Shown: piece by piece, positions 55,101 to 63,490 of the stretch
How the letters are laid out: every line of letters starts with the position of its first letter
How positions within the stretch are numbered: the first letter of the stretch is position 1
DNA from: Litoditis marina
Taxonomy: Eukaryota; Nematoda; Chromadorea; Rhabditida; Rhabditidae
Direction of reading: 5' to 3'
DNA length: 64,000 nt
Assembly (NCBI GenBank): GCA_964036275.1
Contig: OZ038434.1
Location: 23,472,071-23,536,070, forward strand
The notes under the pieces: model-generated
Databases searched by the model: none
What the model was told of the DNA's origin: nothing
What the model saw: the letters and a program-made list of their open reading frames with translations, nothing else
Made by a program: the position numbers and the translations under genes

Positions 55101-58100
55101 CTTGAACAAACTTCACATTGTTTAAAAGCTTTATCAATCAAAGTGCAAGTGAGATAAATCAAAAAATTGATAAACTATGCCGAAAAATAGCCAAGTGCCA
55201 AGTTAGCTGGTAGCTGGGAAACACGTGAAACACGTGAGCTCACACGTGACTGGAGAAGCACGTCCATGTCCCACGTAAACTTCACGTAAAAACGACAAAA
55301 ACTATATTTCCCCTGTGCTCTCTTGTTTACAGTTCACAGTTTAGTAAGCTTTGATTCTCACGTAAACTCCACGTTAAAAACCAAGAGAAAAAGACAAAAC
55401 TGTGATTGATCGATGAGTTCAGTTTTTGTACCGTTGTCACTTTTGTGTAACAACGTTTATAGTTATTATTGTATAGTCGACACCATTCCTACTGAGACTC
55501 CTACAGTACACATTCGAGGTTTTCAATGTCAGGTTTCTCATGTGAACATCGCCTTTGTCGAAGAAGTTTTCGAACACCTCTTGTGATAATGGAGCGGAAT
55601 CATGTGCGAAAATGGTTTACATTTCCGATAACATTTACGTCATCCCAACGCACTGAAAGTTTTATAATCTTACTGTAGGAGTCTCAGTAAGAATGAAAAA
55701 CTATAACTCGCCTGTGCTCCCTTGTGCAGGGCAGTGAACCGTGGTTCCATGGTGATGGGTATCTGTTGGGGAGTTTGCGCGGCCGGGGCTGGCTGGCCAT
55801 ATCCCTGTTAATAAATATAATTACAAAAATAAATTTATATACAAAGTTATTCGATACAATATAGGAATATTCCAAAATATCAAATTACTATTTATTCCTA
55901 CATATATAAACATATAACAAGAAGTTTTACAATTTTTCCCCAAAGGGATGAGAGCATAACTCTCTCATCTTCGGATTGAGGGAAGCTTTTTAGAAAAACA
56001 GTTGATTTCTCGCATCATCTATTGAAGCGCATGTGGAATGTTCTCAAATCAAACAGCTACATCAATAACGTCTAGATAGGTCTTAAACTGATAACCATTT
56101 TCCAGTCTACAAATATCTCTACTTATCGAATTCCACGATTTTACAACTCTCGGGAAAAAAAACAATTGTTATCACAATATGTTAGGAATGAACTGAGGAT
56201 GGGAGCATAACTCGTTCATCTACAATGTATAGGTCAGGTGAGCTTTTCCATTGATTTTTCCACACTATAACTTTTAATTAAAGAAGGAAGATTGTGTGAT
56301 CCAATACCAACGCATCAGTCATTTAAGCGGCAATACTTTTTTCAATTGCAGTTTAAAGGACCATTGACACGGGATCGGTCCACATAATCGGCTCCGTTCA
56401 GTTTTTCTATATCTTCACTTATCGCTTCTACATACCTGTTGCGACTGAGAATCAAACGAACGGTTCACATTGAAGTCTTGGATCGAACCGCCTGGAAAAT
56501 GAATATAGTGAGTGTCGATTATACAAATTTATGTCGCTCGCCGGAACCAAACCTGCGAGCAAAAGATTCGTAGCAGGGCGCTAACCACTGCGCTAATAGA
56601 GCACATAACTGGCAAGCTTGGGAATCGAAAACGTGTGTGCGTACACATCGGAAAGTGAGATATACAGTACTCTCCCGCCTTTCCGTTGGCGACGACTATA
56701 CTGTTGCAGTGACTGGTCAGATAACTATTGAAAATGTCCAAGTTGGATGTTCAATGGGACATGAGATAGACTTGTTGAAGAGATTTTCCGTTTCCCACCA
56801 GCTAAAACACAGAACAGAAAATTCGAAAAAGCAAAATACTTGTTTTGTTTTCACAATCCAATAGTGTTATTTTGATGGTGGAAAGTGCGCGCCTAGATCA
56901 TTCACTAACCAACCTCTCACACCTCTGGAGATAGTGTCAGAACGTGATCTACCTGTACGTTTTATGCGATTACAATGTTCACATAAGTGCATTCGCACTT
57001 TACAATAACTGTTACAGTCGTTTAACAATCAGAAAATTTGGTCTGGGTTGTATAATAAATCTGTAAATCGAAATTAAAGAAACCAACCTCTCACGGGGGT
57101 AGTGGGTGCGAACGATCTGTTGAGATCTGCGGTGCCCGGGGCACGGAGAATGTAGACCTGAAAATAAAGTGAATTATAATAGAATCATTTTGAATACTAG
57201 AATTTTTTCAAAGTGTACATCAAACTTGTAGGTCGAATTGTACAATTGGAGCGCTAAAAACCACAGTTTCAATGTAATTCATCGAATTTAGAGGCAATAA
57301 TTGCCCAACGAACTATGCCGCTCTTGAATGAGAGAGAACTGAAAGATGACTAAATGGTGCTAAGCTCGAGCAATTTAGGGAAGTCCGACCATCCATTAGC
57401 AGAGTACAACGTTTAAACTACAATAGAAGTTATTTCAGTGAACAATGAATCTAAAACCAACCATGGTGCCTGTGTGTTTCAGAACGTTCACAGCGTACTC
57501 GTGAGAAATGTTGTCGAACGCCTGCTCATCAACCTGAATCGCAAAACTCTGAGAATTTGAACTTAGTTCGAAATTTGAAGAATGGAATTTGGAATTTAAA
57601 TTAAAAGTATTTTTACGTTGATGTGGAGCTGAGGACCGTGTCAGGTAATTGCTAACGCGTGAGAAAAAAACACATTCAAAGTATTGTCGAGTGTCCAACA
57701 CTTCGTAGTTTGTAGTATACGAGAAATTCCGTACCACGATAATTTTTTTCGTTGACCTTCAGTTTTCTGTTGCGGTCGGCCGTGGATCCTAGCGTAATAC
57801 ATACACTAAAAAGTACTAACAAATCCCAAAATGTTGGTATTTTTAAGTTTCAAACACATGTTTCACACGTGTTTATCACGTGAACACAGAGAAAGTTTCG
57901 TGCCACACGTATTATATCATGGACCGTCGTGGTACCGTACCTCCGAATGAGCGAGATCAACAGATACCACTTGCTTCACAATTTGTAATGAAACGTGACA
58001 ACGTACCACCAGAATTTTGTCGTTGACCCTTAGTCTTCCGTCGTGGTCCGCAGCTCCGCCGGGGATGATCTTCGTCACGTAGATGTCCGTGTCTCCGGGT

Positions 58101-60574
58101 ACATGTTCGTTGCCGACTCCGCCGGCGATAGAGAAACCGAGCCCTTTTTCGCCCTGGAGAAAAGAAAAACAATAGAAGAAAATGAATGAAAATCATATTT
58201 CAATTCTTTAGTGTGTCCAGGGGGACAGATTTGGCTTGGCAAATCAAAGGGGTTGTTTTTGGTCCAGAGGGGCTGGAAAATCGCACGGTTTGAGCAAACA
58301 GAACCAAACTTTGCTCTTCACCTTCACGTTGTATCTTGCTTTTTCTCGGAGGAGCGAGCTCCACATTCTGTGAGTGTAAATAAATACACATACAAATGGA
58401 TAAACACCAATGTACATTGTAATTCATTGTAGGCCGGTATGCTACTCAAGTTAACTTCACGTGAATGTTCACGTAAAAGTACGTGATACGCGTGAAACCA
58501 CGTCAATAATACGAGTTATACCGTACCTTATGCAGCGTTATCCATTGTGCTCCAGGTCGTGCTTCCATAGCTCTCACGTCACTTGGTCTGTAGGCGAGAT
58601 TCGGCTGCGAGCCGTGGACGGAGCCCTGATGAGCTGGAGGAGGTGGTGGCGGATACTGCGGTGCCAGTGGAGATGAAGTACTGAAATGGGGATATGATCA
58701 GTAAACATACCTTTCTCTTTTCTTTCTCTCTCTTTTTTCTCTAGCTCTCTTGTCAGTTTATTTCTACATTCCCTTACTCTTATCTCTCTCTCTCTTGCTT
58801 TGCCCCCTTTTCTCATTTTTTTTCTCGATCTCCTTCACTCATTCTCTCTTGCTCGCACTCTTCATGCCTTTTTGAACGAATCGGTAATTTTATCTATCAA
58901 AAGTTTCGAAACTGTGTACTACGATAATGTTATCATTGGCACGCGACACATGTTTATCACGTGCTTAGGCAGTGTGAGACGTGTTCTCCTATCCAGACAT
59001 TCACAAATTTGTTGTGACTATACATTTGACTAACATTGTTACAAATTGTTAATAAATGATGTGTACTGATATCCACTCACATACTGAAATGGCCGGTTTT
59101 AAATGCTGGTAATCAATATAACAAGTTTACAATAACGAAAATGAATGATAAAATTTATACTCACACATTGATATGTCCGGTACTTAGACTGGGAGTTAGA
59201 CCAGAATGATGGAGATGGCTCTGGGATCCCATGTTGGAGATGGGGATGTTCACCCCGCCCTCACGGAGACGTTTAAGCGTCTGCAAATGTTTGTGTCAAA
59301 AATGTATACGTTTTAGGGTCTGAAAAGGCTTTTCTAGTTTTCTCAGACATGCTTACTTCGAAATTTCAGACAAATTTCCTGAGAAGCTAAGCAGTCATAA
59401 TGAATCACAAAACTACTCACATATAATTTTAAAACAATACGTAAACACACGATGACTAAAATATATCAGTGTTTTGAGAAAACTTGTATTCTAGAATGGA
59501 TTGACCATTAACATCTTTGAAATTGATAACCAACCAATTTTACGACATTTCCCGCCGTTTTGAGTGCGTTGACGGCTACTTCGTGGACCACGTTGACACA
59601 GTCGGTGTTGTTCACACGGAGGATGACGTCATTCTTCCTGGAAGAGGAGAGAGTGTGGGAAAGGAAGAGGGTGGAGAGAAAGAGAGCAAGAGAGAGAGAG
59701 AGAGGAAAAAGAGAGAGGGAGAGACTAACTGCATTCTTCCGTCAGCCGCTGCCGCTCCTCCAGGAATGATATTCGTGACGTAGATGGCGGTGTCGCCCCC
59801 ATCGGAAGGCTGGTCGTAGCCTGAAATCGATAACTTGGTGATGAGGCTACAAACTACGAATCGCTTTAGATTTACTTTAAAGCTTATAACTTGAGGATAC
59901 CTTGTGCACAGACGTGTTTTCATCGGCTTTTACTGTGAAGTTCAAAAAGTGCCATTCTTTTAGAAAGTGAAATTCTCACTTTTAGAAAGTATAATAGAAA
60001 GATAATATAATGTAAAAAAGTATTATTTCTCTAGAAGAACGGGGGGGGGGGGGGCGAAAGTATAATGTTGACTAAATATACCTCCAGTAATGGAGAACCC
60101 TAGTCCGGTGTGTCCCTTCTCGAGTACAATATCTTCTGTAACCCACTGGCGACCATGCTCATCAATCTGGCCTTGTTGCTGGAATGGAAGAGAGTTGGAG
60201 AGGGTAGAGATAGAGGGAAAGGGAGAGAGAGAGGGATTGGAGGAAAACAGAGAAGGAGGGAGAGAATTGCTGGAATGGAAGAGAGTTGGAGAGGGTAGAG
60301 AAAGAGGGAAAGGGAGAGAGAGAGAGATTGGAGGAAAACAGAGAAGGAGGGAGAGAGTTGCTGGAATGAGGAAGAGTTGGAGGGGCAGAGAAAGAGAGAG
60401 TGGGAGAGAGAGAGAGGGAGAGAGAGAGAGGGGGGGGGAGAGGTGGAAAGATAGATTGGGAAGAGGAAGAGGAAGAGAGGGAAGAGATTGGGGAGGAATA
60501 AATTGAGATAGGGAAGTAAGAAGATGAACATTAGAGAAACAGCGATTGGAGAGGGCACAGTAAGAAAGAAACAG

Positions 60575-60625
<51 letters not shown>

Positions 60626-63490
60626 ATAGTGAGAGAAAAATATGGATTCAGAGAAAGTTATAGCACGAGAGCGAGATAAACAGATACACAGACAAAAGAG
60701 AGGTGATGCCACGGTGTAGAGAGTTAGGGCGTGACACACAGAGAGACTTTTATCTGCCCTCTCCAATCTTTCTGTTTTTGTGTTACCCTCTTTCTCATTC
60801 CCTCTCTACCTTGTGCAACCTCTTTTTCATTCTCTCCAAGGGGAAATAGAGAGAGAGAGACGCAGAGAAAGAGAGTGATGATCCCTTGGTGTTGCGTCGG
60901 AATGTCACACCCCCGTTATCAAGACGAACGAGTAGCCATAAATTAGACGACGTTTTGAGATCAGCCGCCTGACAATTAGTCAGAGGGAAGAGAGAGAGAG
61001 GGTGATTGGGAAGAGACAGAGAGTGTTGCGAAGGGAGGGAGTGGAGAGAAAGAGAGAAGGAGGGTGATTTGAAAGAGAGAGAGAGAAACAGTAGGAGAGT
61101 TTTGCTAGAAAACGGAGCACGAATGAGAAAGGGGAGAGAAAGAGGGTGATTGGAGGGGTGGTTGAGATACTGTTGCGATGAGAGAGAGAGAGCGAGAGAG
61201 AGCGAGAGAGAGGTAGAGAGAGCGAGAGAGAAAGGTATCAGAGAAACCAACATACCGTAACCGTCTGTCGCTGTCCATCAGCTACTCTGGTAGTGGTTTC
61301 CTGCCAGTTTCCGTCTTGAACCTGAAATTCGCATCAGTTTCAGTCACACACACCTGATCAAGTGGTTAACGTTCTCGCCTTCGCCGAATTAGAGACCAGT
61401 TCGAATCCTGTTGGAAACTTTTTCTCCGATAATCAAGCTGAGCGGTTACCGTTTTTTCACAGATTGTCGGTTGACTAATATTTGTCAGAAGAACTGTTTT
61501 GCAAGTCCCATTATGGCGAGTACTTTACAAATTAACCATTTGACCTACCACTCTGGATCTCTCGTGTAGCATGTGAGAGGAGGAGGAGAAAGAAGTATTT
61601 CCAAGTCCGACTCCATTTCCAATAGAAGCACCACCATCTAGGTACGAGAAGCCACGATCCTGAAGAACGAAAAATCAGAAGTTCGACGAATAAAACTCTT
61701 ATTTGGATCTTTCGATCTCAAAAAAAGTAACTATACGTCATTAACAGAGCCTGCATTGAATACCGAGTTTGGCTAACGGAGTTAGCCGAAAAGGCATGAG
61801 AGCCAGAGAAGTGCGCGCAATCAATATGCATTTGAAAACAGAGCTTTCAACTGGACATTCTCGGCAGGAAAGGACATCTATCGAATGGTCTCAGTTTTAT
61901 CTTCTATTTGAAAATTCACTGCAGCCCCCCTTTAACCTTGCCTCGCTTGTAAGTGATTTTTCGAAGCACACTTATCAGTCAGTATAGTCGTTGCCAACGG
62001 AAAGACGGGAGGGTACCGTATATCTCACTTTCCGCTGTGTACGCACACACATCTCTTCGATTCCGAAGCGATCCGGTCATGTGCAATAATAGCGCAGTCG
62101 TTAGCTCCCTGCTACGAATCTTTTGCTCGCCGGTTCGACTCCGACGAGAGACAGAAATTTATAAATTTGGCACTCACTATATAGTAGATATTCACCGTCA
62201 GACTCAAACTGTGGTTGGAGTTTGAGATCAAACTACAACGATTAGTAGGTAATTCTCAACATCTGAGTTTGCCGTCGCGTACCTGACTCGCCAACGGCGC
62301 CGAGTGTGTCGCGTGCGATGACGTGTGCGACGTCGAGTCGCCGCGTCCGACGCCGCTTCCGATGCTGAACGGAGGATTCGACTCCCATCGTTCGGCCATT
62401 TTTCGTGCCTCCACAGATTTCTGCGACGGCGACTTTCGCTCGTTCAGAAGGGTTTCCTCGTAGAAGTCTTGGATATCTGGAAACAATAATCAATAAGCAT
62501 CTTTTGCACTGAGGTGTTTGGAAATGCGTTTCCTCGTAGAAGTCTTGGATGTCTTTGATCAATAATCAATAAGTGTTCTTTGTACTGGAATGAGAGCGCT
62601 CAGAGACTGGCAATTTGAAACGGTTCATGTTAGTCTAATCTGGTGTTTGTAGTTTGATGCCGCTGCGTTTGGTCGCGATATCACAGTTTTCGAAGTGTGA
62701 TCACTCGGAACGCGCTCTGTTATAGTTTTTTGCCATTCCCACTGAGACTTGGCAGCGTGCCAACGAAATTTCAAACGATTATATTTGTCGAAATAAAATG
62801 TTCGACAAAAAGAATTTTCACCCACGTACTACAACAGTGCTCAACTACGGCTCAGAGAAAATTGAAGTGTGTTGAGAAACAATAAGGTGTTAAAAAGCCG
62901 TCTGGAAATTTAGTTGGCACGTTGCCGAGGTCTCAGTGGAATGATTGGAACTATAATTACAAATTCGCGTTCGGTCGAAACTGTATTTCAACAAATCTAG
63001 AGATACAGTGCGTCCGGAGAGACGCTAGACGACGAAAGGGAAAGTCAATATCTATATGACAGCCACGCTGTATAAACAGTAATTTACTGTTTTGCAACGA
63101 CGCTTGTTCTGAGTACAATTCAGATACGGTCAGCCCTATATCACATCCCTGACGAGTATAGACTTCCTGCAGATAACACGACAAGAAGTGCAAACATATT
63201 CACATTTTGGAGAGCTTCATAATTTTTGGTTGAGTTTCTCTTTACAACACAGAAAAGAGAGGTGCATTTTCAACAGAATGTACATCTACTAGATAAATTG
63301 AAGTTAGGAGAATCAATCAATATGTATGTTAAAAAATCAATACATATACATTACTTACCGAGTAGGGACTGGAACAGTTCCCTCTTGAAAACGGTGATGA
63401 TTCGCTCGATTTGTCTGCGTAGATCATCGTCTTGAGCACGCGTCAGTTGCGCGTGGTAGTCCTCCAGGAGGTCCAACGCGCGGTGCGCTT
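48706..63490 (-). CDS. dlg-1: Discs-large MAGUK scaffold protein (26 exons, 5' end missing)
   Basis: Joining 26 exons with matching phases gives 951 codons plus stop. The order is L27 (about residues 1-55), Ser/Gly linker, PDZ1 (179-265), linker, PDZ2 (347-432), Pro/Gln linker, PDZ3 (489-573), SH3 (607-676), HOOK with a Gly-rich insert, and guanylate kinase-like (757-945). Each PDZ keeps GLGF. The kinase-like domain has [11 protein letters not shown] where real kinases have the ATP-binding P-loop, so it binds partners rather than GMP. DLG proteins sit under the membrane at epithelial junctions and synapses and cluster channels, adhesion proteins and polarity factors; L27 mediates complex assembly. 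All introns are GT-AG except one GC-AG. The first coding exon should lie near or beyond 63500. Confidence 0.95.
49207..49298 (-). CDS. dlg-1: dlg exon y: guanylate kinase-like, helix
   Basis: [20 protein letters not shown]. Acceptor TTTTCTAG. A MITE begins 21 bp upstream of the exon. Confidence 0.92.
49320..49545. mobile_element. TA-flanked MITE, family 2, copy A
   Basis: 226 bp with inverted ends (TAGTTCATTTCATTCC... against GAACTA, both sharing CTGAGAC and TGGCA.. blocks) and TA on either side. Ends about 70-75% alike over 45 bp. Confidence 0.65.
49849..49961 (-). CDS. dlg-1: dlg exon x: guanylate kinase-like, core
   Basis: [18 protein letters not shown], then [14 protein letters not shown]. 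Donor GTAAGT. Confidence 0.96.
50244..50413 (-). CDS. dlg-1: dlg exon w: guanylate kinase-like, middle
   Basis: [17 protein letters not shown], then [19 protein letters not shown]. Confidence 0.96.
50814..50915 (-). CDS. dlg-1: dlg exon v: guanylate kinase-like, start
   Basis: [20 protein letters not shown], then [10 protein letters not shown]. The P-loop is absent, as in other DLGs. Donor GTACGT. Confidence 0.95.
50990..51013 (-). repeat. Echo of dlg exon v acceptor edge
   Basis: GACATAGTTGAC followed by G/C-poor purines matches 50905-50928. GA repeats lie between the two copies. Confidence 0.65.
51093..51146 (-). CDS. dlg-1: dlg exon u: lead into kinase-like domain
   Basis: 17 full codons, [17 protein letters not shown], matching the LSYEPV lead of the family. 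Donor GTGAGT. Confidence 0.9.
51916..51966 (-). repeat. Echo of dlg exon t donor edge
   Basis: Matches 52135-52195 across the intact GTGAGT donor (AACTCACGTTCTTG, CCGTGAACTC, CTCTTGACGAA). It is separated from the exon by the ATT tract. Confidence 0.8.
51985..52132. repeat. (ATT)n microsatellite
   Basis: About 148 bp of nearly pure ATT in the intron after dlg exon t. It starts 9 bp from the donor. Open frames here (poly-Ile) are artefacts. Confidence 0.95.
52142..52313 (-). CDS. dlg-1: dlg exon t: HOOK with Gly-rich insert
   Basis: [20 protein letters not shown], (Gly)6, then [18 protein letters not shown] long ATT tract starts 9 bp into the following intron, and an echo of the donor edge lies at 51916. 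Confidence 0.92.
52530..52713. mobile_element. TA-flanked MITE, family 2, copy B
   Basis: 184 bp. Ends share TAGT..., CCATTCCTA, CTCCTACAGTA as inverted repeats of about 38 bp. TA flanks at 52528 and 52714. Confidence 0.7.
52730..52816 (-). CDS. dlg-1: dlg exon s: SH3 end and HOOK start
   Basis: [19 protein letters not shown]. Acceptor CTGTAG. A MITE ends 16 bp past the donor. Confidence 0.94.
52999..53122 (-). CDS. dlg-1: dlg exon r: SH3
   Basis: [14 protein letters not shown], then [19 protein letters not shown] with the SH3 Trp pair. Donor GTATTG is weak. Confidence 0.95.
53191..53423. mobile_element. TA-flanked MITE, family 2, copy E (diverged)
   Basis: 233 bp. TAGTTTGTTCCACC against GGTGAAACAGACTA, and CAGTAATC against GATTACTG. 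TA flanks at 53189 and 53424. Confidence 0.55.
53425..53619. repeat. Inverted-repeat element beside MITE copy E
   Basis: ATCCACGCCAGCATTCAAAT at the left and its near-exact reverse complement (ATTTCGATGCTGGCGTGGAT, one mismatch) at the right, 195 bp apart overall. No clear target duplication; possibly a different small element. Confidence 0.5.
54091..54199 (-). CDS. dlg-1: dlg exon q: linker to SH3
   Basis: [16 protein letters not shown], then LPRRDLYVK, the first strand of SH3. Donor GTGAGT. A second copy of its acceptor edge lies at 54232-54262. Confidence 0.93.
54232..54262 (-). repeat. Echo of dlg exon q acceptor edge
   Basis: TATTTTCGTCTCGAATGT (18 bases) is identical to 54174-54191. 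The acceptor end is diverged. Confidence 0.75.
54606..54726 (-). CDS. dlg-1: dlg exon p: PDZ3 end
   Basis: [20 protein letters not shown], then [12 protein letters not shown]. Donor GTTGGT. Confidence 0.95.
54977..55078 (-). CDS. dlg-1: dlg exon o: PDZ3 core
   Basis: [20 protein letters not shown], then [14 protein letters not shown]. Donor GTAGCG. Confidence 0.96.
55474..55703. mobile_element. TA-flanked MITE, family 2, copy C
   Basis: 230 bp. TAGTC...CATTCCTACTGAGACTCC and its inverted counterpart CTACTGTAGGAGTCTCAGTA-type end. TA at 55472 and 55704. Its right end is 8 bp from the GC donor of exon n. Confidence 0.7.
55712..55804 (-). CDS. dlg-1: dlg exon n: linker and PDZ3 lead, GC donor
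   Basis: [14 protein letters not shown], then [13 protein letters not shown]. The donor reads CAG|GCGAGT; only this position keeps GLGF of PDZ3 in register, so the intron is GC-AG. A MITE ends 8 bp away. Confidence 0.9.
55940..56260. repeat. Diverged tandem pair in intron
   Basis: GATGAGAGCATAACTCTCTCATC (55948) and GATGGGAGCATAACTCGTTCATC (56200) begin two related stretches of about 65 bp. Confidence 0.5.
56436..56491 (-). CDS. dlg-1: dlg exon m: linker
   Basis: 18 codons, [18 protein letters not shown]. Its acceptor lies only 10-13 bp from the SINE at 56504. Confidence 0.85.
56504..56700 (-). repeat. tRNA-derived SINE, copy 2
   Basis: TAGCGCAGTGGTTAGCGC (A box) and CAGGTTTGGTTCC (B box) on the minus strand. 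Same length and ends as copies 1 and 3. Lies 10 bp beyond the acceptor of exon m. Confidence 0.75.
57088..57157 (-). CDS. dlg-1: dlg exon l: PDZ2 last strand and linker
   Basis: [20 protein letters not shown]. Donor GTTGGT, acceptor TTTTCAG. Confidence 0.9.
57462..57533 (-). CDS. dlg-1: dlg exon k: PDZ2 helix
   Basis: [20 protein letters not shown] with the carboxylate-site His. Acceptor GATTCAG, donor GTTGGT. Confidence 0.93.
57730..57782 (-). repeat. Echo of dlg exon j donor edge
   Basis: About 70% alike to 58002-58054 (CGTACCAC and TCGTTGACC shared), 270 bp downstream in transcript sense. Confidence 0.6.
58007..58153 (-). CDS. dlg-1: dlg exon j: PDZ2 core
   Basis: [20 protein letters not shown], then [12 protein letters not shown]. 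Donor GTACGT. Confidence 0.96.
58527..58680 (-). CDS. dlg-1: dlg exon i: Pro-rich linker and PDZ2 lead
   Basis: [18 protein letters not shown] then [14 protein letters not shown], the first strand of PDZ2. Acceptor ATTTCAG, donor GTACGG. Confidence 0.92.
59075..59102 (-). repeat. Echo of dlg exon h donor edge
   Basis: Resembles 59159-59186. It keeps a GTGAGT donor and by chance has TTTCAG three bases before it. Confidence 0.55.
59165..59280 (-). CDS. dlg-1: dlg exon h: linker PDZ1-PDZ2
   Basis: [20 protein letters not shown]. Donor GTGAGT at 59164. A degenerate second copy of the donor edge lies at 59075-59102. Confidence 0.9.
59535..59637 (-). CDS. dlg-1: dlg exon g: PDZ1 end
   Basis: [19 protein letters not shown], then [14 protein letters not shown]. 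Donor GTTGGT chosen over a GTTATC four bases on because it keeps phase with the next exon. Confidence 0.93.
59730..59820 (-). CDS. dlg-1: dlg exon f: PDZ1 middle
   Basis: [20 protein letters not shown] then [10 protein letters not shown]. Donor GTTAGT. Confidence 0.95.
60040..60054. repeat. G homopolymer
   Basis: Run of about 14 G in the intron after exon e, prone to assembly error. Confidence 0.8.
60082..60178 (-). CDS. dlg-1: dlg exon e: PDZ1 start
   Basis: [20 protein letters not shown] gives strands 1-2 and the GLGF loop. Its acceptor CATTCCAG is the first of three tandem copies (see 60171-60430). Confidence 0.95.
60171..60430. repeat. 91-bp minisatellite starting at an exon acceptor
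   Basis: TTGCTGGAATGGAAGAGAG at 60176 recurs at 60267 and, slightly changed, at 60358. Each copy holds a CATTCCAG acceptor, so three equivalent acceptors lie in tandem before dlg exon e. GA-rich sequence continues to about 60640. Confidence 0.8.
61256..61321 (-). CDS. dlg-1: dlg exon d: linker
   Basis: 22 codons, [17 protein letters not shown]. Acceptor AATTTCAG, donor GTATGT. Confidence 0.8.
61350..61420 (+). repeat. tRNA-like fragment
   Basis: TGATCAAGTGGTTAACG and AGTTCGAATCC are spaced like Pol III A and B boxes, but the flanks do not make an acceptor stem. Probably a decayed tRNA-type SINE or pseudogene, different from the 200-bp family. Confidence 0.45.
61549..61659 (-). CDS. dlg-1: dlg exon c: linker
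   Basis: 37 codons, [10 protein letters not shown]...[13 protein letters not shown]. Acceptor TTCTTCAG, donor GTAGGT. Linker without known fold; assigned from matching phases. Confidence 0.8.
61983..62183 (+). repeat. tRNA-derived SINE, copy 3
   Basis: TAGCGCAGTCGTTAGC (A box) and CCGGTTCGACTCC (B box). Opposite orientation to dlg. Starts TATAGTCGTTGCCAACGG and ends CACTCACTATA. Confidence 0.75.
62283..62476 (-). CDS. dlg-1: dlg exon b: end of L27 and Ser-rich linker
   Basis: [13 protein letters not shown] completes L27, then low-complexity [18 protein letters not shown]. Acceptor GTTTCCAG, donor GTACGC (weak). Confidence 0.92.
62528..62586 (-). repeat. Echo of dlg exon b acceptor edge
   Basis: GTTTCCTCGTAGAAGTCTTG and CAATAATCAATAAG match 62452-62510 at an offset of 76 bp. 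The acceptor itself is damaged in the copy. Confidence 0.85.
62723..62953. mobile_element. TA-flanked MITE, family 2, copy D
   Basis: 231 bp. CATTCCCACTGAGACTTGGC and GCCGAGGTCTCAGTGGAATG form the inverted ends. TA at 62721 and 62954. Confidence 0.7.
63359..63490 (-). CDS. dlg-1: dlg exon a: L27 helices
   Basis: Encodes [17 protein letters not shown] and ends FQSLLG. Acceptor TTTTCAG, donor GTAAGT. It begins in phase 1, needing one base from an earlier exon. Confidence 0.93.

Noticed and set aside
56550..56625. Functional tRNA gene
   Set aside because: A and B boxes are present but the anticodon arm and acceptor stem do not pair; it belongs to the SINE family.
59084..59092. Three-base micro-exon TAT between TTTCAG and GTGAGT
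   Set aside because: Better explained as a decayed echo of the exon h donor edge; the neighbouring exons already join in phase without it.
60023..60766. 247-codon minus-strand Ser/Leu-rich frame
   Set aside because: Reads the complement of the GA minisatellite; only the last part (60082-60178) is real dlg coding sequence.
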